A stretch of DNA of 64,000 bases from Neofusicoccum parvum (Eukaryota > Ascomycota > Dothideomycetes > Botryosphaeriales > Botryosphaeriaceae). Positions 32,802 to 43,700 of the stretch are shown here, one piece after another. Positions within the stretch are counted from its first letter, which is position 1. Every line of letters starts with the position of its first letter. The translations under genes were made by a program, and so were the position numbers. The DNA is taken from assembly GCA_020912385.1 (NCBI GenBank), contig CP087212.1, positions 2,477,633 through 2,541,632 on the forward strand, in the 5' to 3' direction. Below the pieces are notes generated by a model, which saw nothing but the letters and a program-made list of their open reading frames with translations, was not told the DNA's origin and made no database searches.

Positions 32802-32929
32802 ACTGTTTTCTTTTAGGATTGTATTATTTTTCTTTTTCCTAATCGGGTTTCATTGGTGTCTACTTTATAGAGGCGTATAGGTCTAATTAAGCGATTATAG
32901 AAGACGAAAAAGAAAAGAAGTAGTGAGGA
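32802..32929. other. Downstream flank of the OrsD-like gene
   Basis: Pyrimidine-rich, then AT-rich sequence; no gene seen. Confidence 0.5.
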
Positions 32930-33345
32930 GAGACGGTGGCAGGTAAAAAGGCAAGCGGTTTGGCCCCGCCCCGAAGGGCAAGGCCAAGTCTAGCCAGGCA
33001 TCAACTCTTTAGCCTCCCGCAACCAATGTGGGGGTTACTCGATGACACCTGGCTAGAGAATTACAACACGGATAACGCGGTCCGAGGGACCTCACCGTGC
33101 CGGGCAACCCTGCTCCCACCAAGACGACCAGAGGTCGACTAGGGGGGCCCTCAATAGACGCACTGGTCGTAGACCAGCAGTAGGCAATCAGTCCCCGAAT
33201 CACCGGGAACAACCATCCTGTGCCGACCCGAAGGTCGACAGGCGCCGTCAGCCAAGCTGTTTTCCGACTGCACCAGGCAGCCGTTTGATGAGATAAGGTT
33301 GGAGGTTTGAATACATATACCAAGTAAAAATAAGTCAACGTGGTC
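32930..33345 (+). mobile_element. Fragment related to the gypsy 3' noncoding region
   Basis: Short matches in the same order link it to the chromovirus sequence between pol and 3' LTR (18960-19320): AAGCGGTTTGGCCC, GGCCCTCAAT, GTCAGCCAAG, and AGCCGTTTGATG. The intervening bases are divergent, so it belongs to a related element rather than the same copy. No LTR or pol is attached. Confidence 0.6.
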
Positions 33346-33469
33346 GAATGAGGCTGAAATTGGGACATGTGATAGAGGACGGAAAACCGAGCATTTTGAC
33401 GTATTTTTCGTATTTTTCCGCGCGTCGGGCGAGGAGTTATTCAATTTCGAAGATTTAGGCGGCGCGGAG

Positions 33470-33522
33470 CGGGCAGGAATCGAACCCGTGACCTTTGGAT
33501 AAGAATCCTGCGAGGAAAGCGG
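33470..33522 (-). other. tRNA-like 3' half
   Basis: On the minus strand, AAGGTCACGGGTTCGATTCCTG followed by CCCGCTCCGC has the form of a variable loop, T arm (GTTCGAT loop) and acceptor 3' strand, and ATTCTTATCC upstream could be an anticodon arm. The T stem has a mismatch and no matching 5' half is found upstream, so this is at most a degenerate or partial tRNA (Lys-like CTT is possible). Confidence 0.3.
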
Positions 33523-33659
33523 GCGTGGAAAGGGGGGAAAAGAGAAGGGAGGGGAGGGGAGGAGGCCCTTTTATAGCTATCTACTCACTCTTCAACCGTG
33601 CACGCGCTAAGCTAAATTGATTTAGATTCGCTTTAGAGCGCTAAAGAGAAGCGTCTAGT
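33523..33659. other. Noncoding spacer with purine-rich run
   Basis: A G/A-rich run (33530-33570) is followed by unremarkable sequence up to the LTR start at 33660. Confidence 0.5.
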
Positions 33660-33960
33660 TGTTACGGCGCAGCCTATACAGAACCTAGGTAGAAGGAAAG
33701 GAAGGACAAGCGGGGCGCCTACACGCCCGCAAAAAGAAGATCCACCGGCGGGAAGTCACGTGACTCCCGGTTCAGCCGTTGGAAGCCTTGGCACTCTGAA
33801 CTCCTGAACCGCAGGAGTTCAGACGTTCAACCGCTTGGCGGAATGAACCCACGAACTATCAGATTGTATAGACTCTCCTACGTATATAAACCACACTCAT
33901 TAGCATAGCTTTGACCTTCGTGGTCAATTTACTTCGATAATCAATCTACACCATTGATTA
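33660..33960 (+). mobile_element. Truncated LTR, same family as the solo LTR at 34132
   Basis: It begins TGTTACGGCGCAGCC like the solo LTR and shares its second half almost exactly: AGATTGTATAGA, CTACGTATATAAAC (TATA box), TTTGACCTTCGTGGTCAA (a 6-bp stem hairpin), and CAATCTACACCATTGATTA. It stops there, where LINE C1's 3' tail begins. The U3-like first half differs between the two LTRs, so they represent divergent subfamilies with a conserved promoter and leader. Confidence 0.8.
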
Positions 33961-34131
33961 GTTGAGTTGAGTTGAGTTGAATTCATTTACCCTGACCCGT
34001 CGCCCTAAGCGATATGCAGGCTACAGACTATTCAAAGTGTTTCTCTAGTGGTACATTGGTGTGTGACAAATTGGGAGGATAGAAGAATGGATAGGGAGGG
34101 CGGATAGTAGGTAGAAGGGATTGTTTGTAGG

Positions 34132-34609
34132 TGTTACGGCGCAGCCTCCACGGTGGTTGAGGATAGGGATCAGCCCCGCCGGAATAACAGAAGTCGGGGT
34201 CATGAAGATCCGAGGTCACGTGACCTCGCGCTCAACCAGACCCACCCGCTCAGAATGCCAAGGCTGTCTGAGCGGATCCCACCTACTGAGCCATCCTGCT
34301 CGGTCATGACAACCGCTCAAGAAGACCACGCGCCTCTGAGCAGGATACGACTATTGAGCGCATAGATTGTATAGAACTCTCCTACGTATATAAACTACAC
34401 TCCTTAGTATAGCTTTGACCTTCGTGGTCAACTTCAATAATCAATCTACACCATTGATTAGTAACACGGCCTTCGCACGCAGTGCTCAGTCACGTGTATT
34501 CGTTCACACTTGTTCTCTCCCCCTACCTTGTACCCACTCAAGGTAAACCCTACACGGCTTACCACCCTCTTTGGTGTTTGATCCTTGGAGGCAGAGGCCC
34601 GCCGTTACA
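34132..34609 (+). mobile_element. Solo LTR (478 bp) with GTAGG target duplication
   Basis: It begins TGTTACGG and ends CCGTTACA, with TG..CA termini and an inverted TGTTACGG/CCGTTACA pair. GTAGG occurs immediately before (34127-34131) and immediately after (34610-34614), a clean 5-bp target duplication. It interrupts the 3' UTR of LINE C1; comparison with copy C2 shows the UTR continuing on both sides. A TATA box (TACGTATATAAAC) and the TTGACC..GGTCAA hairpin lie in its second half. A solo LTR normally arises by recombination between the two LTRs of a full element. Confidence 0.93.
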
Positions 34610-34621
34610 GTAGGGAGTTCT

Positions 34622-37600
34622 CTACTCCATGGCTTCGTCTCTATTTATAAACCGGTGTGTTTCTTTTGCAAAGCTTAGCACGGCCTGTAGCTGTTTACCA
34701 GATATCTTCCACTTCTTTTCTTCTCCTTGTCTGGGATCAGTCTTGTTTGGAGGTTTCCCACCCAGTAAGGCTGACAAGCTGTTCTTCTCAAGTCCACTGT
34801 CTTCGTACATCTTTTGTCGGCCTTGTTGTAGCAACGGGCATTCGAGTAGGACATGAGAGACTGATTCGGCTTCTCCACATTCGCACTTATTGTTGTCTAT
34901 CCGGCCCATCCGCCTACGGTGTTGGTTGAGCCAGCAGTGGCCGGTGCGTAGTTGGGCAAGAAGGCCGGCTTGGTTCCGTGGAAGTTTGTCATACAGGTGA
35001 CGGACGTGGGGCCCTGGGGGTGCTGTGTCGATGTTGCGGAGGTGCTGGCCTTTCTCTAAGTTCTCCCACTGTGATATCCATTGTCTATGTGCCTCTTCCT
35101 TGGCCGCCTGGACCTGGAGATGTGCTAGCGGTTGGTGGTCGTGTTCCCTGAGGCGTGTAGTTGCAGCCTTAGCTAGCTTGTCTGCTTCTTCGTTTCCTCG
35201 AATTCCGGTGTGGCTTGGTATCCATTGGAGGGAGAAGGTGATCTGAAGGCTTTCTTTTAGAGACTAGGCTGTTGTCAGGATAGATCTAACCAGGCTTTGT
35301 CCTGTCTTTCGCTTATAAGGGCTAGCCAACGCTTGGAGCGCTGCTCTAGAGTCACTGTAGATTGTGTAGATGCTGGGTCCTTGGCTGTTCTCCTCAAGCT
35401 GTTGCTCGGCTGCCAGTTTCATACCAATATTGATAGCAATGAGTTCTGCAGCTGTGACACTGTAAAATCTGCTGGAGCCTATTCCTTTCTGGGTCTTCAT
35501 ATGGACTCTCTGGACCTGATTGAGGATTACTGCTGCTGCTCCTAGTTGACCCTTTACTTTTGATGCGTCCGTGAATACTTTTATAGTAGGGTCCTCCTGT
35601 AGCTCTTGATTGAGGACTGCTGTGTCGTTCACATGGGGAGGCTCTAGTTGAATTCTTTCTACCGCGAGCGGTTGCCATGGTGGTAGTGGGCAGGTATCGA
35701 TTGTCTCTATCTCCCCAGGTTGGTTTGAGTCTTGTATCTTGAGAACTGCATTTAGAGGGCTTAGGAAGCTTGCTGCTTGGCTGAGCGTTGTAGCTGTCTT
35801 ATTGACTAGCCCTCTGCACGGGTGTGAGGCTGGGAGTGTTCGAAGGTTCGTAATTACCCTTGCTGCTCTGGTCTGGAGACGCAGCTTTGTAGGAAGGAGG
35901 AAGTTCTCATAGTCTAGCGTTTCTGTTGCTACTGTCCGGAAAGCTGAAATGGCCTTGGTTGTTGCAATCCGTTGGATCCTTGAGAGTACTGCTATATGCC
36001 ATTTGCACCTCTTGGGAGAGTGCCAGACTAACGAGGCATAGTCCATCTGGGGGATAACACAGGCTTGGTAGAGTTGGCGTATCTGTTTTGGTCTAAGGTG
36101 TTTCAGCCTGCCTATAGCCAGGCAGGTCTTTGTAGCTCGCTTGACTGCTCTCTGGACATGAGCTCTCCACCGAAGCTGTTGATCAAAGATAACTCCTAAG
36201 AGCTTTACTTCAGTCTTCGGCTTCACTTCGTGTTTGCCCATTGTCACCGTTGCTGGGCACATCTGGTCTAGGATTCTTGTAAAGTGGATAAGTTCTGTTT
36301 TGTCGGCCTCAAAGCATGATCCAGTTTGCTTTGCCCATCTTTGCATCCGTGGGATATCTTCTTGTTGGAGGGCTTTTAGGTTCTTCTGGACCGATAGGCT
36401 TGTCCTCCATCTAAAGTAGTCGTCGATGTAGGCAGATGCTCCTCCAGTAAAATCGACTGGCTGGTCTATGAGGTCGGCGTTGTAGAAAGCGAATAAGATA
36501 GGGGAGAGAGGTGAGCCTTGCGGGAGTCCTGGGTGCTCTAGAATCGTAGCTGGTTTGGTATAGCCGTCGAAAGACACCGAAGCAGTCCTATTATCCATAA
36601 ATCTCCGGACCCATCTTCTTATCTCGGCTGGGATTCTCCGTTCTCCTAGGACATGGTCTAAAACATTCTTATTGACTGCGTTGAAAGCGCCCTTCAGATC
36701 AAAAGCCATTAGTGTGACCACCTTATGCTCTTTCCAGGCGTTCCAGATTGCGTCGACTAAGACGAGAAGTGCTTGTTCCGTTGACCTGCCAGGCCTGGCG
36801 CGGAATTGGGTATCTGGGAGGAGGCTGTGTTTCTCAGCGTAGTAGGACAGTCTCTTTGCTATCACTGCTTCCAGTAGTTTTCCGAGGGTATTAAGCAGTG
36901 AGATTGGGCGGTAAGCTTTAGGGATCGTGTAGTCCGGCTTGCCTGGCTTGCGGAGGACAACGATTGCCGCGGTTCGCCAGGCTTTAGGGTGGTGGCCGAG
37001 GTTGATGGATGCGCTGAAAATTTGGTGTATGTAGTGTGCCACGTATGGCCATAGCTTCTGCCAAACTAGCATCGGCAGCCCGTCTTCTCCTGGAGCTGAG
37101 CTGGCTTTAGTGGCGGCTAGGCTTTGATAGATTTCTGTCTCTGTAACTGGTAGCCGGTCTAGTGGAGCCGTTATTGCTACTTCGGTAGGGAGCTGTGGCT
37201 TCGCTGGCTCTGGGAAGAAGGTATCTAGTAGGAGCTGTGCTTTTTCTTCGTTACGTGTTATGTCCTCAGTACCGTTGGAGAGAGTGGGAATGCTGCTGTA
37301 GTTATCACTCAGGCTGGCGTATTTGGCTGCCTTCCAAATTAAGTTTCCGTTGCCAGCCTAGTCTAGGAATTCCTTCCAGTGGCTGCTCTTAGCGTGGGCA
37401 ATGGCCTTGACCCATTCTCGCCGAGCTTTCTGCATTTTCGTGTATTGATCCAGCGTATTAGGGTCATCTCTTCCGTGAGATGCGCGAAGGGTCTGCTAGA
37501 GCCGGCGATGCTTATTAGTCTTTATCTAGTGTTCCTTTAAATCTGGGCTAAACCATTGTTTTGAGTACGAGCAGGGCTTGGTAGTAGGAGTTAAGTCGTT

Positions 37601-38494
37601 CGTCGTGGCTGTAGTGGTACTAATAAGAAGCTCAACGGCTTCGTCTAGCTGTTGCTTGGTATTAATATTTAGTATCGGACCGAGTGCCTCTTAGATGGCT
37701 TGACCAGCTTTCCTCCAGTCTGTTTGCTCGTATAGCTTCCGTGGAGGCCGTTTATTTGTTAATTCTACCTCCATGTTCCACTTCGAGACGGTGGCGCGGT
37801 GGTCTGATCTGTAGTTCTCATCTAGAAGGCTGCACTTAATGAGTTGCTTGGGGATGTTACTAAGAGTTAGGTCTAGCGTTGTCTTGCTATCTGCCTTGTT
37901 ACTCGCGCAGCACGTAGGTGTTCCACGGCGGAGGTGGCTCTGGAGCTCGTGTTCTTCTATGAAGGAAAGCAGGGAGGCGGCTGTTCCCACTAGGTATGGT
38001 TTGATACTGTCTCCGCCCTAGAGTGGGTCTTGTCTATTAAAGTCTCCTCCTAGGATGAGGCGTAGGGGGGTGTTCTTTGTCTGTCTTCTAATCGTCTGGC
38101 GGATTATACTAAGTGCCAGTTGCATCTCCTGTTCTGCCGCCTGCTGGGTTCCTCCTATTGGTGGTACGTATACTGAGAAGATGAGGATCTGTTCTGCTAG
38201 TGTTTGAATTCGAATTGCCGTAAGGTCGCGGCTATCGCATCGAATTTGTTGTTGCGCTGAGGTAGAAAGCCTCTTATTGACGTAGATGGCGCTGCGTTTC
38301 TTTCCTTCGCCGGAGTAGGTAGGGGTATAAAGATGCCAGGAGCGGTGTTGGATGAATGACTTAAAGAATGATACTGGCGGTTCTTGGATGAGAAGAATAT
38401 CGAGCTTTTCAGTGTCTTGGTCGTTGATGAGGGCTTCTATACACTCGCGTGACTTCTAAATATTTAGCTGTAGGATCCGGAGTGGCTCTAACAT
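34622..38494 (-). pseudogene. ORF2 of LINE C1: endonuclease, reverse transcriptase, RNase H
   Basis: One frame of 1,290 codons with a few internal stops, from ATG 38494 (MLEPLRILQLNI-stop). The endonuclease has IQEPPVSFF, GGDFNRQDPLWGG, SKTTLDLTLSN and SDHRATVS. The reverse transcriptase occupies a 602-codon uninterrupted stretch (35264-37072) with AFDLKGAFNAVNK, GLPQGSPLSPILFAFYN and YIDDYFRW. RNase H follows: VFTDASKVKGQLG, TAAELIAIN, YSDSRAALQAL, then after a TAG at about 35261, GIRGNEEADKLAKAA. The end carries a Cys/His box, CECGEAESVSHVLLECPLL. Stops sit where Gln or Trp is expected. The domain set is that of Tad1-clade fungal LINEs. Confidence 0.9.
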
Positions 38495-39876
38495 TCGGTT
38501 CTACGTGCGTATAGAAGACGTTCACTGCATTGGGGTGCTCTTGTTAGGTGGTTCTGTCCGCAATCAGCGCACCGTGGGGTTGTTCCTGGTGGGCAGTCCC
38601 GGGTGTCGTATTCTCCGTAGCAGTTTCCACATCTTTGCTTCTCTCTACAGTTCCAAGCAAGGTGTCCTAGGGCTTAGTAGCGGAAGCATCTCTTCCTCTC
38701 CATACTATAGTGTTCTACACGGCTGGTGAACTGTTTTCCAAACCTAAGGCCGTTGTAAATAGCGTGCTGGGCTGCTTGTTCCGAGCGAAACCAGATCCCG
38801 AGGGAGGCGTAGCGTCCGAGAGGGGCGTCTTTCTTCTTTATCCATGCGATATCTTCAATCTGGTAGCCTATCTGCGTAAGGTCGTTCTCCTAGTTGATCT
38901 TCTCGATGCTGTGCTCTTTCTCGTCCATCCGAACCTCTTCAGTTGGTATAAGGTGGGCGACGATTCCATAGCGGGAGAGGGTAATCTTAGTTTGCTCTCC
39001 TAGCTTCTCCACCCACTTAGCATTCTTCTCAGCAGTCTCTTTTCCTTTGTCTGTTCTAAACCGAATTAGATATCCTGTCTTTATAGAGCCTACTCCGAGG
39101 ATCTCCACGTCCTTAGTGTTGTCGTATTCTTTAAGGGCATCTGAAATCTGCTTGGCTACTTCGTCCTACGGCATGTTTCGCTTCAATTGGTTGTCCGGCG
39201 TGTCTTGGTCCGTTTGGAGCTGTGTAGTGGTGATCTTTATCACCCAGAGACTGTTTCCAGATTGCTTATAGTACGACTGAGGGGATGGGATAGTAGGTGG
39301 GAGTGCTGCTACTCTAGCCCAGTTCTGTTGTTGAGGCTGTTGCTGGCGTGTAGTCTTGAGTTCATGGCTGATCTTGTCTAATTTCTCTGTGAGGTCTATG
39401 ACCTGATTCTATAGAGCCTTGTTTTGGGTGATAAGAGTCTCGTGTTCTTTCTTAGCGTCTTCTTACCCTTACTGTAGGAGTTGAAGAAGTTCTTTTTGTT
39501 GAGAGAGCTCCTTCTTCATGTATTCCACTAGAGGGGGGATATCTAGTATGTTGATGAGGGCCATCTTGGCTCGCTCTACGTTTAGGTTAGACTTAGCTTA
39601 GGCCTCGGTGGCCTGTGTTTTAGTGTTCTGGGTCTTGGTGGCTTGGGTTTTAGTAGTCTGGGTTTCTTTGGTAGTCTTTCTCGCTTGTGGTGTGGCTTTG
39701 CTTTTCCCAGCTGTTCTGCTATCTGTTGGTATAACACGGGAAGTACTGCGTGTAGTCCTTCCTGGCAGTATTTCTTCTCGGTTAATCCTTAGGGTTCGGA
39801 CAGCTGTAGGGGCCTGGGGCGAGGCTGAGTTGGTGGGGCTCTACGCCCGGGGTGTATGGGGCTCTGTGCTCTCCAT
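38488..39876 (-). pseudogene. ORF1 (gag-like) of LINE C1
   Basis: 463 codons in one frame from ATG 39876 (MESTEPHTPR) to the TAG at 38488, with several internal TAG/TAA codons. Residues ~70-130 are Thr/Lys/Gln-rich, followed by a helical KKELSQQKELLQLLQ stretch. The C-terminal part carries tandem Cys/His knuckles (GHLAWNCREKQRCGNC, RCADCGQNHLTRAPQC) expected of a LINE nucleic-acid-binding protein. The last bases, ATGTTAG, are both its stop and the ORF2 start. Confidence 0.85.
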
Positions 39877-39990
39877 GTCACCCGGGTCTTGCCGGCGCAC
39901 GGGCCGGTGGGGTGAAAATCTTTGTGGGTAGAACGGGCGATTTGGTTGAATTAAGACTGGCTCTTACGGGCCCACCAGGGTAGTGTACAC

Positions 39991-40494
39991 CCTGGGCCTG
40001 GGTTGAGTTACTCTCCTGGATGTGCGCTTTCTTTTGCTCCTGATTTTGTAATGGCGGCCGTCCTAGTTGGCTTTAATTGATAGACTGTGAAGCCCGGTCC
40101 CGAAAGGTTTTCTTTGTGTAGGATATCGATTAAGTCCGATCTGCCTATTAGGAGCGAGTATGCTATGGCAGTCACGCCTTTACTATCCACATAGGAGATG
40201 CCGACGCCGACTCTATGGTTTCTTTACGAGCCATCGGTAAAGATGGCTACCTCTAACGTTGGGGGCGTGCTTGCTTATAGGCTTGCTTTCTCCAGGCTCT
40301 CGATCTTTACTACCGGCCTGTTATCCCAGGGCATCCTCACAAACGGCTGGATTGCCTCTAGCCGTTCGGTGTCTATTTCTCCAGCTAAGAGTATTATCCG
40401 TTGGAGTGGGGAGACGAATTTTTTATTTGCTGGGTTAATGGCTCTTTTTAGTCTCTAGAATGGGTGAGACTACGGAAGAGTGTAATAGTTAACC
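39991..40494 (-). mobile_element. LINE family D, 3' part (RNase H region)
   Basis: On the minus strand it reads RLKRAINPANKKFV.., then VEVAIFTDGS (about 40215-40245) and VGVGISYVDSKGVTAIAYS, the beginning of an RNase H domain. It is the continuation of LINE D across the LINE A2 insertion; the junction carries the 19-bp duplication at 40495-40513. The element ends without its final RNase H motifs or 3' tail, abutting LINE C1. Stops show RIP damage. Confidence 0.75.
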
Positions 40495-40513
40495 TAAAAC
40501 CGGAGTAACTATT
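40495..40513. repeat. Target-site duplication of LINE A2, 3' side
   Basis: TAAAACCGGAGTAACTATT, repeated exactly at 45632-45650. The duplicated bases belong to LINE D. Confidence 0.95.
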
Positions 40514-40739
40514 AGATAGATAGATAAATTCATTTCTTCCCGATATAGCTCCCTTACGGGTCCATGCGGGGTTGGCTATCTGTAGTTATTTTACACGAGG
40601 GGGAAAACCTTTTCGCCTGGCAAAAACCCCTCCTCTCGATCTGGGCATGATGTCTAATTCTGGTTCTGTTTTCCCTTCTTACCGGTAGCGGCTGCTGTGG
40701 CAGCCCTACATTCACCTACTAGCCCTATCCCTTCAGTCC

Positions 40740-43700
40740 TTATCCTCGTAGTTGTCCGGGTCCGAGTAGTCCTGGTGGTCCTCCTGGTTCCTCTTCCTGG
40801 CTGTCCTCCTGGATTAATTCCCTGGCCAGGCTAAACTGCTTGAGCAGCCCTAGGCGTAAGAACCAGTCTGTTGCTGCTTTGACTCCCTTTTTTGTAGAGA
40901 GAAGGGAGCGGTAGTCTGTAGTTTCCGCCTTTTGGAGCATCTGTGCCCTACCCTGTTGGAAGTGGGGGCAGAAGAGGAGGATGTGCTTTGGGGTTTGCCT
41001 ATGCCAGCCGCATGGGCAGGCGGGGCTAGGGTGTCCTGGCACCTTGCGCTTAGAGAGGAAGTCCTCCAGCCCAATATGCTCAGTACGCAGTAGAGTGGCG
41101 AGTGTGCTCTGTGGCTTAGACAGTTCGCTGTGAATTTGTCGAATCTTTGGGTTCCACTGTGTGCTCTGAGCCACTGGCCTGTGCCGCCTTTCCTGGCTAG
41201 TGTACGTTGTCCATCTCTCCTTCCACTTCTTCCTATATGCTATGCGTAGCCTTGTTCGCTCCGGGAGGGTGGGGCAGCTGCCGAGAAGGGAGGTTACCCT
41301 TGCTCTAAGTAGGGTTCTCCGAGCTGGGCCGGCTGGGCCTCTAGCGCCCAGAGTAGCCCGGGCTATCTGTTTGATGCTCTGGCAAGTTTCCTCTACCACT
41401 GCTGCTACTGGGCCATCCCTAGCCCTAATAGTCTGGGCTAGTGTTAGTTCATCCAGGTGGAGTGAGAGCGGGGGGATCCCCGTCTCATGCTCCAAGGTTT
41501 GTGTGCTGGTTGACTTGTACGCCCCTGAGATGGTACGAAGGCACTGGTTTTGAATCTTCTGCAGTGGCTGGATGGCTATTTTCCTCCACCCTGGGATCCC
41601 CTCCGGGATATGCCACACCCCGCAGCCGTAGGTAAGGACTGGCCTCACCACTGCTGTATAGATATGACGGGCTTTAGTGAATGAGGCTCCCCAGGTGGAT
41701 GCTGCGAGTCTAGAGAGGGATGTGCACTGCTTGAGTGCCCTGGCCCTAGTTTCCCTAATGTGAGGTCCCCATCTCAGCTTGTTATCTACATGGACTCCCA
41801 GGATCTTGACTGTAGGTTCTGGGTGTCCCGCAAATCCCGGGATGCGGATTCCTGCTGCCATATTGAATCTCTTTGGCCTTCTCGTGAAGTGAACGAGATG
41901 GTACTTGTCAGGCGAGAAGGTCGACCCGTGGGTAGCTGCCCAGTGTTCGCAGGTTCTATTAGCCTCCTCTAGCATCCTACAGTTTTGTTCTGTAGATCTA
42001 CTAAATGTAAGGATGTTGGTATCGTCTACAAAGCCAAGGGGGAAAGTGTTGCCCCTTTGGAGTTTTGTAAGTAGGTTAGAGGCAAAGAACAGATAGAGGA
42101 TCGGGGACAGTGAGGATCCCTGGGGGATGCCTGTTGTGGTGTGGATTGGTTGGCTTGTAAAGTCCCCAAAGGACAGCTGAGTGGTGCGGTCCTGTAGGAA
42201 GGAGTGAGTGAATCTTTCTATCCAGGCTGGGAGCCTTGCCATCCTCATATTGTGGAGGAGTCTCTTGTGGGATACATGGTCGTATGCCCCTGAGATGTCC
42301 AGACTGAGGACTGAGGCTACCAGCCCAGGATCTTGCGCCCAGATAGTATGAATCTGTTCCGTAAGTAGGTCAAGAGCTGCTGCTGCTGACCTGTTTCTCC
42401 TAGCTCCCATCTGTGTATCGGGGAGCAGTTTGTGGGCCTCAGTAGCCTGGGAGATCCGATCTGCCACAACCCTCTCAAGCAGCTTCCCTAGCGTATTAAG
42501 TAGGGCAATCGGTCTAAATGACTTGGCTTTAGTGTAGTCATCCCTCTGTGGTTTCCTGAGGACTACGGTAATAGAGCTTTTAAACTGCCTGGGGTGGTAT
42601 GCAAGCGCTAGGCATTTCTGGAAGAGCCTGGTGAGTGGTCCACTTAGTGTCTGAGCACACTGCTTTAGGAACCTATTGATAATCTTGTCTGGGCCTGGTG
42701 CCTTATCTGGGGGAAGCTTCTTGATGGTGTGGAGGACCTGCTCTTCGGCGAGGTCTTGGGGGATCTCCACTGGTACTGGGTATATGCACCCATCCAGGTC
42801 TGAGAGGTCGGTGGCCCTAGGAGGGGGGAAGAACTGGTTGGTAAGGATTTCTGCCTTGGCCTGATTGTCGTAGCGCAGTTGTCCATCTGCTCCCTGGAGG
42901 GGTGGGAACTGGGGTGGGGCTTGTGGTTCTTGTGCTTTTGTTCTTGCCCACTTTGAGAGCTTCCAGAGTGTAGATGGGTCTGAGGTGATCTCAGCTACTG
43001 TTCTGCGCCATGCTTTTGTTCTATCCCTTCTGATCTGCCTCTTCTTGCTGTTAGCAGTGGTTTGGTATGCCACCCAGTCCTCCTCCCTCCCTGTGGCTGT
43101 CCACTTCCTTCTGGCTGCTCTAGCCTGGTTTACCAGGTCCGAACACTCCTTTGTCCATTGTATAGAGGCCCAGGGTGAGGGTCTCGCTACTGGGATGGTC
43201 TCCTGGATTGTCCTTTCGATGGCCTCCTGGAGCAGTTCAGTGAAGTGATCCAGGTCTGCTTTAGTGTTAAGAGGGGCTACTTTAAGGTGTTTGAGCTTTA
43301 TTTGGAGTACCTCATTGGTTCTCTTCCAGTCTGCTTTCTTCCACTGGGGCCTTGGGGGACGTGGTTCCGCGGGGGTAAGAGAAAAATCAAGTATAGTGAG
43401 GATAGGTAGGTGGTCAGAGGATGATTCAAGCTCCTGGCTGACTCTACAGCTAAGGATTCTCTCCTCTAGCCACCGTGATACAAAGACAAGGTCTAGAGTA
43501 CTCTCACTACTACTATCTCTTCTAGTGATAGTGCCCCTTGGAAGGGCGAGGTTAAGATTAGCTGCGGTAGCTATCTCAATCAGGTTATCCGCTAGGGTGT
43601 GGTGTGTTAGAGAGGCTATACCTCCCCAGATAGGATGGTGGAGGTTAAAGTCCCCTAGGAGGATGTGCTCCCCTGGTTTTCTAAGAGCTTCCGGTAGAAG

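Larger units (their letters stand above)
33961..39990 (-). mobile_element. LINE family C, copy C1 (near full length, RIP-damaged)
   Basis: A minus-strand non-LTR retrotransposon, with a (TTGAG)n-type 3' tail at 33961-33980 and the conserved TTCATTTACCCTGACCC / CGCCCTAAGCGATATGCAGGC 3' UTR, shared with copy C2. ORF1 (38488-39876) and ORF2 (34622-38494) overlap by seven bases. Excluding the inserted solo LTR (34132-34609) the element is about 5.5 kb. Premature TAG/TAA codons make it inactive, though frames are preserved throughout. Its 3' end abuts a truncated LTR; its 5' end abuts the RNase H fragment of LINE D, and the exact 5' boundary (39950-40000) is uncertain. Confidence 0.9.

Noticed and set aside
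33009..33444. Minus-strand ORFs of 97-119 codons
   Set aside because: No domain and non-coding composition; they overlap the gypsy-related fragment.
34622..34909. Independent small zinc-binding gene
   Set aside because: Same frame as LINE C1 ORF2; it is that protein's C-terminal Cys/His box.
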